Positions 18,690-28,400 of a stretch of 64,000 nucleotides of DNA are shown piece by piece (positions within the stretch are counted from its first letter, which is position 1; every line of letters starts with the position of its first letter). A model generated the notes under the pieces. That model saw only the letters and a program-made list of their open reading frames with translations. It did not search any database and had not been told where the DNA came from. The position numbers and the translations under genes are program-made. Source of the stretch: Nocardia xishanensis NBRC 101358 (lineage in GTDB: Bacteria > Actinomycetota > Actinomycetes > Mycobacteriales > Mycobacteriaceae); NCBI RefSeq assembly GCF_001613365.1, contig NZ_BDCF01000001.1, forward strand, positions 469,921 through 533,920. The letters are read 5' to 3'.

Positions 18690-19030
18690 GTTGCTGGCGC
18701 GCCGGGGCGCGCGGGTTCGCGGCCCCGTGTGTCTCGCTTCTGAGCGGCCGATTCTCGCGACTTCGTCGCATGCGTCTCGGCCGCTCAGAAGCGAGACGGC
18801 CGCGAACGGGCTCGTAAGACTCGCCCTCGGGGTGGCCGAGAGGGCGGGATCGAACGTCCGGAACTCGGTGCACGCTCGGGCCTGCTGCCGGAGCGCGGCC
18901 CTCGGCTTCGGCGAGTCTCGGTCGCACACAATGCCTGGGGTTCGCACGGCCAGAAGCGAGACGGCCGCGAACGGGCTAAGACTCGCCTTGTGGGTGGCTG
19001 GGAGGCCGGGATCGAGCGGTCGATTTTCTG
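18690..19030. repeat. Repeat-rich intergenic region with 21-bp inverted repeat and direct repeats
   Basis: The 540 bp between menD (start 18636) and the gene ending at 19177 hold no convincing gene. They contain three copies of a related sequence around GAAGCGAGACGGCCGCGAAC. One is inverted (about 18705-18751) and two are direct (about 18777-18856 and 18950-19020). The first two copies form a perfect inverted repeat with 21-bp arms (18731-18751 and 18777-18797) and a 25-nt loop. The two direct copies are similar over about 70 bp. This resembles a mobile REP-like element. Confidence 0.75.
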
Positions 19031-19176
19031 TCCGCGCCTGGCTTGGCCGCGCGGAGAGGGCACGGCTGATCAGCGGGTTGCGTCGCCGTGCGGTGGACGC
19101 GCGGTGGACCCCCGAAACGCACAGTCGCACGCCGAGCCCGGGCGGCCGGGGCTCGGCGTGCGACTGCGGTGTGCGA

Positions 19177-19623
19177 TCAGTTCGCGTGGCGCTGCACCAG
19201 GTCGCCGAGGCGCGGGAGGGCCTCGATGACGTTCTTCTTGGCCGAGGAGCGCATCGAGGAGTACACCTTCTGCAGCGCGGGACGGCTGGAGGCATTGGCG
19301 CGGGCGTCGGTCACCTGGAGGAGCGCCTCGGCGACCTCGTCGGACTTGGACACGAGCAGGTCGGCGAACTGGCCCGAGCCCGCGGCCTTGTACTCCTGCC
19401 AGAACGGCTCCAGCTGCTCGACCAGCTTGGGCGCCAAGGACTCCAGCGCGTCCGGCACGATGGACGGGCTGATCTTCTTCACCGCAGCGTAGCCGCCCTT
19501 GACCGCAAGGCCGGACGCCCCGCCCTTATCCGACACCTCGGCGTCGAGAACCTCCTTGGCATCGGCAAGGAAGGCCGAGCGCTTCGCGTCGTCGAGCAGG
19601 GATTCAGACAGTGCTGCAACCAC
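19177..19623 (-). CDS. Conserved helical protein (DUF6918-like)
   Basis: A 148-residue soluble, largely helical protein beginning MVAALSESLLDDAKRSAFL. It continues with an alternation of Lys- and Ala-rich helices (GGYAAVKKISPSIVPDALES) and ends LPRLGDLVQRHAN. From memory it fits an uncharacterised actinobacterial family (DUF6918). It has no catalytic motif, signal peptide or cysteine. It is transcribed toward menD, with 540 bp of repeat-rich DNA between them, and shares its strand with the thioesterase upstream at 86 bp distance. Confidence 0.75.
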   Translation of the reverse strand: MVAALSESLLDDAKRSAFLADAKEVLDAEVSDKGGASGLAVKGGYAAVKKISPSIVPDALESLAPKLVEQLEPFWQEYKAAGSGQFADLLVSKSDEVAEALLQVTDARANASSRPALQKVYSSMRSSAKKNVIEALPRLGDLVQRHAN

Positions 19624-19709
19624 TTTCAGGTTCCTCCGGAATAGATGTCGATGAACGAGCGCACGCCACTATACGCACTGGTGCGCGCCGTCACACGAGC
19701 TAGTTCCGC

Positions 19710-20438
19710 TCACGGCTGCCACGGCAGCAACTGCACCATCAACCCTTCACAAGCTGCCAGCAAATCGCCCTGCTCATCGCGCAATTCGGCGGTGATGAAG
19801 GTCTTGCGGCCCTCGACGCGGTCGACGCGCCCGCACACCGTCAGCGCCCGTTCCAGCGGTGTGATCTTGCGGTAGTTCACGTGCAGGTAAGCCGTCCGGC
19901 TGATCGGCCTGCCCGCGTAATGCACGATCATCCCGAGCAGATCGTCGAACAGCAGCGGGAGCACGCCGCCGTGCGCCGCGCCGTTGCCGCCGAGATGGAA
20001 ACGGCGGAACTCGCCCGTCATGGTGATGCCGTCCGGTCCGGCCGAAAGCACCCGCCACGGCAGCAGCAACAGGCTGCCGCGCCCGGGCAATTCCACCGCC
20101 CGGCCCGCCGGGCCCTGCAATTCCGGTGCGCGATAGGGCTCGAGCAGCTCGATGAGTTCGCGTGCCTGCGCCAACGCTTCGCCGAACACCTCGTCGGGCG
20201 CGTCGACCGAGACCGCCAGATCCTGCAACGTGCGCATGGCTTCCACGAAAGGCCCGAAATTCGAACCGATCCGGGCGCGGGCTACCTTCGGGAATCCGCC
20301 GTGCCGCTCGTATCGGCTCTCGTCCACCGCGCTGCGATCGATACGCGGACGGGTCGCCGTCCCCTGGGAACGCGGCGCACCCGATTCCGCGGGCGCCTCC
20401 GCGGCCGAATCTGGAACAGGTTTCACACGCTCACTCAT
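19710..20438 (-). CDS. Hotdog-fold thioesterase (PaaI-like)
   Basis: A 242-residue protein. The N-terminal half (about residues 1-130) is hydrophilic and partly Pro/Ser/Ala-rich. The C-terminal half is a hotdog domain with FRRFHLGGNGAAHGGVLPLLFDDLLG, the PaaI/HGG motif, and YLHVNYRKITPLERALTV. It probably hydrolyses an acyl-CoA. Its divergent neighbour is menB, and the menaquinone pathway needs a DHNA-CoA thioesterase. A role there is attractive but only inferred, because nothing in the sequence fixes the substrate. Confidence 0.8.
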   Translation of the reverse strand: MSERVKPVPDSAAEAPAESGAPRSQGTATRPRIDRSAVDESRYERHGGFPKVARARIGSNFGPFVEAMRTLQDLAVSVDAPDEVFGEALAQARELIELLEPYRAPELQGPAGRAVELPGRGSLLLLPWRVLSAGPDGITMTGEFRRFHLGGNGAAHGGVLPLLFDDLLGMIVHYAGRPISRTAYLHVNYRKITPLERALTVCGRVDRVEGRKTFITAELRDEQGDLLAACEGLMVQLLPWQP

Positions 20439-20540
20439 ACCTGCACGGTAACGCGTAGTTTTACACCGTCAAGCCCACGGCGCCGAAATGCACGGAAGTC
20501 GCTGGCACCGGATCTTTCGCCGCGGGCAATAATCACAAGC

Positions 20541-21434
20541 GTGACGTTCAATCCCAAGCTGTGGCGACCGGTCCCCGGATTCGAGAATCTGACCGACATC
20601 ACCTACCACCGGCATATCGAACAGGGCACGGTGCGGGTGGCGTTCGATCGGCCCGAGGTGCGCAACGCGTTTCGGCCACACACCGTCGACGAGCTCTACC
20701 GGGCGCTCGACCACGCTCGGATGACGCCCGACGTCGGCGCGGTCCTGATCACCGGCAACGGACCGAGCCCCAAGGACGGCGGCTGGGCCTTCTGCTCCGG
20801 CGGTGACCAGCGCATTCGCGGCCGCAGCGGTTACCAGTACGCCAGCGGCGACACCTCGGACACCGTCGACCAGGCGCGCGCGGGCAGGCTGCACATCCTC
20901 GAGGTCCAGCGCCTCATCCGCTTCATGCCCAAGGTCGTCATCGCGCTGGTCAACGGCTGGGCCGCGGGCGGAGGGCACAGCTTGCACGTGGTCTGCGACC
21001 TGACGCTGGCCAGCCGCGAGCACGCCAGGTTCAAGCAGACCGACGCCGACGTGGGCAGTTTCGACGGCGGCTACGGCAGCGCCTACCTGGCCAAGATGGT
21101 CGGCCAGAAGTTCGCTCGCGAGATCTTCTTCCTCGGCAGGCCCTACACCGCCGAGGAGATGCACCAGATGGGCGCGGTCAACAAGGTCGTCGACCACGCC
21201 GAGCTGGAGGACGTCGCGCTGGAGTGGACCGCCGACATCAACGGCAAATCCCCGCAGGCGCAGCGCATGCTGAAGTACGCGTTCAACCTGCTCGACGACG
21301 GCCTGGTCGGCCAGCAGCTGTTCGCGGGCGAAGCAACCCGCATGGCGTACATGACCGACGAAGCGGTGGAAGGTCGCGACGCGTTCTTGGAGAAGCGCAA
21401 GCCGGATTGGACGCCCTACCCTTGGTACTTCTGA
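20541..21434 (+). CDS. menB: 1,4-dihydroxy-2-naphthoyl-CoA synthase
   Basis: Crotonase-fold enzyme that cyclises o-succinylbenzoyl-CoA to DHNA-CoA. The 297-residue protein carries the MenB signatures TDITYHRHIEQGTVRVAFDR, RPHTVDELYRALDHAR, the oxyanion/active-site loop WAFCSGGDQRIRGRSGYQYA, and TDADVGSFDGGYGSAYLA. It ends with the typical C-terminus WTPYPWYF. It is almost collinear with M. tuberculosis MenB apart from a shorter N-terminus. GTG start at 20541. It is followed 16 bp later by a VOC protein and then by menE on the same strand. Confidence 0.96.
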   Translation: MTFNPKLWRPVPGFENLTDITYHRHIEQGTVRVAFDRPEVRNAFRPHTVDELYRALDHARMTPDVGAVLITGNGPSPKDGGWAFCSGGDQRIRGRSGYQYASGDTSDTVDQARAGRLHILEVQRLIRFMPKVVIALVNGWAAGGGHSLHVVCDLTLASREHARFKQTDADVGSFDGGYGSAYLAKMVGQKFAREIFFLGRPYTAEEMHQMGAVNKVVDHAELEDVALEWTADINGKSPQAQRMLKYAFNLLDDGLVGQQLFAGEATRMAYMTDEAVEGRDAFLEKRKPDWTPYPWYF

Positions 21435-21450
21435 CGAAGGGACTGGCCCC

Positions 21451-21843
21451 ATGGAGATCCTCAGCAGCCGGGTGATTCTGCGGCCGGGCGACTACGCGAG
21501 AACGCTCGAGTTCTACCGCGACGGACTCGGTCTCGCGATTGCCAGGGAATATCCAGGTGGAACCGTTTTCTTCGCTGGACAGTCGCTGGTCGAGGTCGCG
21601 GCGCACGGCGGGACGGGCGCGTCGACGGCCTTCGACGGCGCGATCTGGTTGCAGGTGCGCGATGTCGACTCGGCCGCCGTCGAGCTGGCGCTGAAGGGAA
21701 TCCCGATCGATCGCGCACCGAAACAGGAGCCGTGGGGTCTGATCGAAATGTGGATCCGCGACCCCGACGGTGTGCCGGTGGTGCTGGTGGAGATTCCGCC
21801 CGAACATCCGATCCGGCGAGATTCCCGCTGGTCGGAGGACTGA
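21451..21843 (+). CDS. VOC superfamily protein in menB-menE interval
   Basis: A 130-residue glyoxalase-fold protein (ILSSRVILRPGDYARTLEFYRDGLGLAI, then WIRDPDGVPVVLVEIPPEHP). A glutamate in the last strand fits a metal ligand. The start is 16 bp after menB. A VOC protein (Rv0546c) also lies near menB and menE in M. tuberculosis, so the association is conserved. A role in quinone or aldehyde metabolism is possible but not shown. Confidence 0.85.
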   Translation: MEILSSRVILRPGDYARTLEFYRDGLGLAIAREYPGGTVFFAGQSLVEVAAHGGTGASTAFDGAIWLQVRDVDSAAVELALKGIPIDRAPKQEPWGLIEMWIRDPDGVPVVLVEIPPEHPIRRDSRWSED

Positions 21844-22135
21844 TCGGCGGCAGGAGAGCGGACCGGGGTCCGAATGCCGAGTTGCCAAGGGCTGGCTCGG
21901 CGAGGACGATAGCGCTCTAGCGGACGCCCGGCCGCCGATGTCCGGGCGACCGCCATCCGCGTCCCGTCCGACGAGTGAATCGCAGTCTCGATGTCTGGCC
22001 TAGCCGAGCCCCATTTTTTCGGGGCGGCCGCACGCTGCGCGCGCCGCCCCAGCAAACCGACCCGTTCCCCGCGCGACGGCGCGGGCATGACACGATCCCT
22101 ATCGTGATGGAACCGAGCGACGGCGAGGTGTGGTC
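21844..22135. other. Intergenic region before menE, no gene seen
   Basis: About 290 bp with no reading frame that has a good start, Shine-Dalgarno sequence and codon bias. A short T-rich stretch (around 22015-22020) is followed by GC-rich DNA. It probably holds the menE promoter; no clear -35/-10 pair was found. Confidence 0.4.
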
Positions 22136-23296
22136 GTGAGCAACACTCTGCGGACGCTTCCTATGCCGACCGGATCCGGTCTGGGTGACGTGCTGCCGCA
22201 TCTGCGAGAAGCGTTGGAAGGCAACGGCCCCGCGTGGCTGCCCATCCCGACCAGCGACCGCAGGGAGGCCCGTCGGCTCAGCGACGCGCTCTCCCCCGGC
22301 GAAGCGATCGACGACGACGTGGCGCTTGTCGTCACCACCTCCGGCACCACCGGCGTGCCCAAGGGCGCGATGCTCAGCGCCTCCGCGCTGCGCGCCAGCG
22401 GCACCGCGACCCACGACCGCCTCGGCGGTCCCGGCGCCTGGCTGCTCGCGCTGCCGACCCACCACATCGCCGGCCTCCAGGTCCTCCTGCGCAGCATCCT
22501 CGCGGGCACCGAGCCCGCCGTGCTCGACGTCTCCGGCGGCTTTCTTCCCGAGGCCCTGGTCGGCGCGGTGTCGGGCATGCGCGGCGAGCGCCGCTACACC
22601 GCCCTCGTGCCGACCCAGCTGATCAAGGCGCTCGACGCGCCAGGCGCCGCCGAGGCGCTCGCCGATCTGGACGCGGTGCTCGTCGGCGGCGCGGCGACCC
22701 CGCTGCCGGTGTACGAGCGCGCGAAAGCGGCCGGTATCAACGTCGTTCGGACCTACGGCATGAGCGAGACCTGCGGCGGCTGCGTCTATGAGGGCGTGCC
22801 GCTGGACGGCGCGAAGGTGCGCATCGAGGACGGCCGCGTGCTGCTCGGCGGCGCCATGATCGCCAGCGGTTATCGCGGCCAGCCCGATCACCCCGCTTTC
22901 GCCGAGCCCGGCTGGTTCCGCACCGAGGACGCGGGCGCTTTCGACAACGGCGTGCTGCGAGTCACCGGACGCCTGGACGAGGCCATCATGACGGGCGGAT
23001 TGCTGGTCATCCCGCAGGTGGTCGAGGCCGTGCTGGTGACGCATCCGTCCATCAGCGAGTGCGTGGTGCTCGGCTTGCCCGACGAACGGCTCGGCCAGCG
23101 CGTCGCGGTCGCGGTCGTGCCCACCGCGGGAGCCACCCCAACGCTCGACGAACTGCGCGACCACGTCGTCCGGGAACTCGACGCCATAGCCGCGCCCCGA
23201 GAACTGGCCCTACTGGACGAACTTCCGTTGCACGGCCCCGGCAAACCCAACCGGACCAAGCTCCGCGAATTGCTCCTCGCCCAGTCCGCCAACTGA
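22136..23296 (+). CDS. menE: o-succinylbenzoate-CoA ligase
   Basis: An adenylate-forming ligase that activates o-succinylbenzoate before MenB. The 386-residue protein has the AMP-binding P-loop VVTTSGTTGVPKGAM (about residues 63-77) and HHIAGLQVLLRSI. The core motif TYGMSETCGGCVYEGVPLDG and the hinge/C-terminal domain GRLDEAIMTGGLLVIPQVVEAVL follow. Length is typical of the short actinobacterial MenE. The GTG at 22136 follows GAGG at good spacing; GTG at 22130 is in frame and possible. It sits downstream of menB and a VOC gene. Confidence 0.94.
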   Translation: MSNTLRTLPMPTGSGLGDVLPHLREALEGNGPAWLPIPTSDRREARRLSDALSPGEAIDDDVALVVTTSGTTGVPKGAMLSASALRASGTATHDRLGGPGAWLLALPTHHIAGLQVLLRSILAGTEPAVLDVSGGFLPEALVGAVSGMRGERRYTALVPTQLIKALDAPGAAEALADLDAVLVGGAATPLPVYERAKAAGINVVRTYGMSETCGGCVYEGVPLDGAKVRIEDGRVLLGGAMIASGYRGQPDHPAFAEPGWFRTEDAGAFDNGVLRVTGRLDEAIMTGGLLVIPQVVEAVLVTHPSISECVVLGLPDERLGQRVAVAVVPTAGATPTLDELRDHVVRELDAIAAPRELALLDELPLHGPGKPNRTKLRELLLAQSAN

Positions 23297-23537
23297 CCGC
23301 GCAGGCTCTCCGCACTCCTCACAAGGCCCGCAACCGCCGCCGGTGGGCGCGGGCTCACCGGACTCGCCGGGCGATCCGGCATCGGCCTCGTCCTGCGCGA
23401 GGCGCACGAAACGACAGCGACGCCGCACACAGGATCTATGCCCGCTGGCACGTATGAAAGCCGTGTCGGCGTGATGCAAGAGGGCGTGCAATCGCGGCGC
23501 AAGGGTGGTGCAAGGGGTGGGCGACAGAGTTCGTGGC

Positions 23538-24518
23538 ATGAATTCTTTCGCGCCACATGCAGCGCCGGCCGTCGAAGCCGACGCCCTGGTCAAGGTGTTC
23601 GGGGAGCAGCGGGCCGTGGACGGGGTGAGTCTGACGGTGCCGCAAGGCTCGGTGTACGGAGTGCTCGGGCCGAACGGGGCGGGCAAGACCACCACCATCC
23701 GAATGCTCTCGACGCTGCTGCGTCCCGACGGCGGTAGCGCCAGGATCTTCGGCCACGACGTGGTCGCCGAGCCGACCGCGGTCAGGTCGCTGCTCGGCCT
23801 CACCGGGCAGTACGCCTCGGTGGACGAGGGCCTGACCGCCACCGAGAACCTGATCATCTTCTCCCGCCTGCTCGGCCTGAGCCGGGCCGACTCCCGGCGT
23901 AAAGCGAGCGAACTGCTCGAGGAGTTCGACCTCACGGAAGCGGCGAACAAGCCGCTGAAGAACTTCTCCGGCGGTATGCGCCGCCGCCTCGATCTCGCGG
24001 CGAGCCTGATCGCCGCGCCGCCGTTGCTGTTCCTCGACGAGCCGACCACCGGCCTCGACCCGCGCACCCGCGCCCAGATGTGGGAGACCATCCGCCGCCT
24101 CGTCCGCGAGGGCGCGACGGTGCTGCTCACCACGCAGTACCTGGACGAGGCGGATCAGCTGGCCGACCGGATCGCCGTGATCGACCGCGGCCGGGTGATC
24201 GCCGACGGCACCGCCGACGAACTCAAGGCCTCGGTCGGCGGTTCCTCGCTGCATCTGACCCTGGTCGACGAAGCGCAGCTCGCCGAGGCCCGCCGCATCG
24301 TCGGCGATTTCCTCGGCGCCGAGGCGCAGATCACCCCCGAGGCCGGTCGGCTCACCGCGCCACTGCCTGACGCGAGCGTCACCACCGACCTGCTGATCCG
24401 GCTGCGCGAGTGGGACATCGCGATCGACGAGATCACGGTGAGCAAGCCCAGCCTCGACGAAGTCTTCCTGACCATCACCGGCCACCCGGCCGACGACAAC
24501 GAACGGAGCGCGGCATGA
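23538..24518 (+). CDS. Daunorubicin-resistance-type ABC transporter, ATP-binding subunit (DrrA-like)
   Basis: A 326-residue ABC ATPase. Walker A is GPNGAGKTTT (about residues 43-52), the Q-loop TGQYASVDEGL, the ABC signature NFSGGMRRRLDLA, and Walker B LLFLDEPTTGLDPRTR. The H-loop equivalent is TTQYLDEADQLADRI, where Gln replaces the common His, as in DrrA proteins. The C-terminal extension ends with the DrrA-like VSKPSLDEVFLTITG. Its stop overlaps the permease start (ATGA), so the two are translationally coupled. The substrate is unknown; drugs or lipids are usual for the family. Confidence 0.92.
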   Translation: MNSFAPHAAPAVEADALVKVFGEQRAVDGVSLTVPQGSVYGVLGPNGAGKTTTIRMLSTLLRPDGGSARIFGHDVVAEPTAVRSLLGLTGQYASVDEGLTATENLIIFSRLLGLSRADSRRKASELLEEFDLTEAANKPLKNFSGGMRRRLDLAASLIAAPPLLFLDEPTTGLDPRTRAQMWETIRRLVREGATVLLTTQYLDEADQLADRIAVIDRGRVIADGTADELKASVGGSSLHLTLVDEAQLAEARRIVGDFLGAEAQITPEAGRLTAPLPDASVTTDLLIRLREWDIAIDEITVSKPSLDEVFLTITGHPADDNERSAA

Positions 24519-25345
24519 CCACCATCACCGCACCGACCGCCGCCGCGGCCCCCCTACGAATCCCCGAAGCAAGCAACCGAATCGGCATCCGCCAGACGGT
24601 GTCGAGCTCGCTCACCATGGCCTACCGGGGCATCCTCAAGATCAAGCACAATCCCGAGCAGCTGTTCGACGTGACGATACAGCCGATCCTGTTCACGGCG
24701 CTGTTCACCTACATCTTCGGCGGCGCCATCGCGGGCAACGCGCACGACTACCTGCCCCTGCTGATTCCCGGCATCCTCGTGCAGACCGTGGTGCTCACCT
24801 CCGTAGTCACCGGCACCCAGCTGCGCGAGGACATGGACAAGGGCGTCTTCGACCGCTTCAAATCGCTTCCGATCGCCCGTATCTCGGCGCTGAGCGGCGC
24901 GCTGATCGCCGACATGGTGCGCTACGGCATCGCCACCACGCTCACCGTGATCGTCGGCCTGTGCCTCGGCTACCGTCCGGGCGGCGGCGTGGCCGGCGTG
25001 CTGGTCGCCGCACTGGTCATCGTGGTGTGCTCGTTCGCGATCAGCTGGATCTGGGCTCTGGTCGGCGTGACCGGCAAGAGCGCTTCGTCGGTGCAGGGCA
25101 TCTCGATGATGGTGATGTTCCCGCTCACCTTCATGTCCGGCGCCTTCGCTCCGGCACAGACCATGCCGGGCTGGATGCAGGGCATCAACCACGTCAACCC
25201 GGTGTACTACATGGTGAACGCGTGCCGAGACCTCATGAACGGCAACGTCTACGGCAGCAACCTGGCGTGGTCGCTGATCGGCTCGGCGGTCGTGATCGCC
25301 GTGTTCGCCCCGCTGACGGTCAAGGCGTACATGCGCAGAGCTTGA
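24515..25345 (+). CDS. ABC-2 type transporter permease (DrrB-like)
   Basis: A 276-residue membrane protein with six predicted hydrophobic segments. After a cytoplasmic N-terminus comes the EAA-like region EQLFDVTIQPILFTALFTYI. The family then shows FDRFKSLPIARISALSGALIADM and SGAFAPAQTMPGWMQGINHVNPV. These are signatures of ABC2_membrane/DrrB. It pairs with the preceding ATPase by a 4-bp overlap to form a predicted exporter. A terminator follows directly. The large AfsR-type regulator gene converges on this pair, but regulation between them is only a guess. Confidence 0.92.
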   Translation: MTTITAPTAAAAPLRIPEASNRIGIRQTVSSSLTMAYRGILKIKHNPEQLFDVTIQPILFTALFTYIFGGAIAGNAHDYLPLLIPGILVQTVVLTSVVTGTQLREDMDKGVFDRFKSLPIARISALSGALIADMVRYGIATTLTVIVGLCLGYRPGGGVAGVLVAALVIVVCSFAISWIWALVGVTGKSASSVQGISMMVMFPLTFMSGAFAPAQTMPGWMQGINHVNPVYYMVNACRDLMNGNVYGSNLAWSLIGSAVVIAVFAPLTVKAYMRRA

Positions 25346-25357
25346 TCGACACGACAC

Positions 25358-25388
25358 GGCCGGAATCTCGGAAGAGGTTCCGGCCTTT
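25358..25388 (+). terminator. Intrinsic terminator after the DrrAB-like pair
   Basis: GGCCGGAA (25358-25365) and TTCCGGCC (25378-25385) form a perfect 8-bp stem, extended by CTC/GAG inside. It is followed by TTT. It starts 13 bp after the permease stop. Confidence 0.8.
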
Positions 25389-25451
25389 GCCGTTTCCCCT
25401 GGGCGAACCTCCGCAATCACTTCGGCCGCGCACGGTGTGCTGGCCTCCGAG

Positions 25452-28400
25452 CTAAGCGTCCAGCCGCCCGCTCAACTCGCGCAGCAGCGCGATGATCCGT
25501 GCCGCTCCGGTCCTGCGCCGCATCCCGGTGGCCGCGCGCAAGGCCGCGTCCATCCGCTCGGAGCCGACTCGCGACCGGTGAAAGTCCCAGTGCCGCCGCA
25601 CCATCATCGACGGATAGTCCTGCCGGGCAACGACCTTCGCGGACAGCGCGAGCAGCTCCATACCCGCCTCCGCATCCGGCTCGATCGCGAGCCGATGCGA
25701 GCCGACCGCGCACGCCACCGCGCCTATCTGCGGCAGGTCGTAGAACTGGGCAAGCCTGCCCGCAGCGCTCTCGGTGACTTCGGCGGCGAGTTCCGTCGCC
25801 TCCTCGGCGCGTCCGTACAGCACCTGCGCGCCGATCATCGCGCTCGCCAGCATGAGCCCGCCCGGCCCCGGCGTCAGATCATCGTCCGGCCAGCCCAACA
25901 GCTCGAGCGCCCTGCGGTAATACCGCAATCCGATGTCGGTATCGCCCTCGGCCAGTGCGAGTTCCGCGACACCACCCGACACGGTGGCCAGCCGATGGTT
26001 GCGCCGGACGTTCGGATCGTCGATCGGGGCGACATAAGCCGGGTCGTCGGAAGCGCCGAGCGCGAAGGCCAATTCCTCGCGTGCCCGCTCCACCTGGCCC
26101 ACGCCGATCAGCGCGACCGCGAGATAGCTGCGAATCTCCACGGCCTCGTCGTGGGCCCGCAGGGTGCGCAGCGCGGCGGCGGCCCTGCGGTAGTAGTCCA
26201 CCGAATCGGCGTAGCGGGCGGTCTGCCCGCCGAGCTGGCCTAGGTGCTGACAGACCATGGCGAGGCCCCATAGATCTTTGCCTTCCAGCAACCGCAGCGC
26301 GCCGAGCGCGTCGCGGGCCGAGCCGTGCACGTCGCCCGCGTTCTCCCTGATGTTCGCGCGGGCGATGAGCGCGGCCGCCCGCACGTCGGGGTCGGAGGAA
26401 CGCGCTCCGTCGGCGAGAATGCGCGCAAGGCCTTTTCCCGAGGCGTCCACGATCAGCAACCCGCCGAGGTGGCGCAACCCGGGGTTCATCCCGACGGCGG
26501 TGCGCAGCAACACCCGGGTGCGCGCCCGCACGGTGGCCAGCGGGCGCAGATCGGCGTTCAGGAAGACCAGGTGTATTCCGATCGTCAGCGCGGCCAGCAT
26601 CCGCAGATCCGCGATGACGCCGCGCGCGGGTTCCCGCTCGGGCGCGGAGCGCAGCACTCGCGGCGCCCACGACGTCAGCTCCATATGCGCGCCGCGCATC
26701 ATCCACAGCATCGCGAGGACAGGGAACACGCGATACACCGTCGCGGCGTCGTCGCGGTCCAGCGCGTAGCGCAGCACACCCGCCAGGTTGTCCTGTTCGG
26801 CGGCGACCGAGAGCACCGTCGTCAGCTGTTCGTCGGTGCGGTAGCGCAGGGCGGCGTCCACCGAGTATTCGGCCGCCCACCGCGACATCCGCCGCATGAC
26901 ATGCTCGACTTCACCGACGGTGGTCAGCTGTTCCTCACCGAATTCACGGACCGTCTCAAGCATTCGGTACCGCGTGCCGTCCTCGTCCTCGAGCACGGTG
27001 AGCAGCGACTGGCTCACCAAGCCGTCCACCGCGGCGGCCACATCGTCGACGTCCGGTCCGCCCGCCACCGCCTCGGCGGCGATCGAGGTGAAACCCGCTG
27101 GAAAGCGGCACATTCGGCGCAATGTCGCCTGCTGCGGCGGATCGAGCAGGTTCCAGCTCCACGCGATCACCGCGTGCAGTGTGCGGTGCCGTTCAGGTGA
27201 CGAGCGGTCGCCGCCGCGCAGCAGGGCGAATCGGTGCTCGAGCCTGGCCTCGATCTCCTCGACGCTCATGGTGCGGGCACGGGCGGCGGCGAGTTCGATG
27301 GCCAGTGGCAGTCCGTCCAGCATCGCGCACAGCCTGGCGACGGCGTCCGGGTCGAGGCGCACCGTCGGCCGCACCGCGCGGGCCCGCGCGCTGAACAGGT
27401 CGGTGGCGGGCGAGCCCGCGGCGTCGATGGCCAAGGGCGCCAAGGGATAGACGCTCTCGGCGGTGATGGCCAGCGGGGCGCGGCTGGTGGTCAGCACGGT
27501 GAGCTGGTCGCAGCTGCCGATCAGGTCGCCGACGACCTCGGCGACGGCATCGACGAGGTGTTCGCAGTTGTCCAAGATCAGCAGCATCGGACGGGCCGAC
27601 AGCGCGTCGCGCAGCCGCCTGCCCGTGTCGATCCGCCCCGGCCGCAGCAGACCCGGCTCGCGGACCACCTCGCCGATGCCGAGCGTCGTACTGATCGCCG
27701 ACTCGATATCGGCCCGCGCGTCGTCCACGGAGGTCGAGCGCACCGACGCGAGCTCCACGAGCACCACGGATTCCTGCCGCGCCACCCTGGCGCCGACTTC
27801 GTTGGCCACCCTGGTCTTTCCGGTTCCCCCCGGCCCGAGCACGGTGACCACCCGGGCGGCGCGCAGCAGCTCGGCGAGCTGGTCGAGGTCGGCGTCCCTG
27901 CCCAGCAGTGCGTTCGGCGCGGCGCGCAAGCCGATGGCCTCGCGCGGACTCTCGGAGCGAGACAACAACTGTGCGTGCAGCGGTGACGCCGTGCTCGCGT
28001 CCGGGATACCGACGGCCGCGGCATGCGCCGACCCCTCCGGGTCGGAAGAGGCCGCCGGTTCGGGTTTTTCGATGACATTGAGCGTCACGGTTCCCCGCCG
28101 GTCGGGCGGGACGCTTCCACCGTTGGTCGCCGCCGTCCGTTCGGGGGCGCCCACCGCCTCACCCCGCAGGATGGCGGTGTTCAACTCGACGAGCGCCCGT
28201 CCCGGGTCCGCGCCGAGCTGATCGGCGAGGCGGGTCCGGAACCCCGCGAAGGATTCCAGCGCCTCGTTGGCCCGGTCGGCGCGCGCGAGCAGCCGCATGA
28301 GGGCCAGTTGGGCGGGTTCGTCGAGTGGTTCGGCGGCCGCGCGACGCCGCGCCAGGTCGAGTGCGCCGGGGATGTCGCCGCCGGATTCCCGCGCGGCCAA

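Noticed and set aside
18633..19295. Minus-strand 220-codon frame across the menD upstream region with a repeated SPFAAVSLL
   Set aside because: The protein repeat only mirrors the DNA repeat copies; there is no Shine-Dalgarno sequence and no conserved fold.
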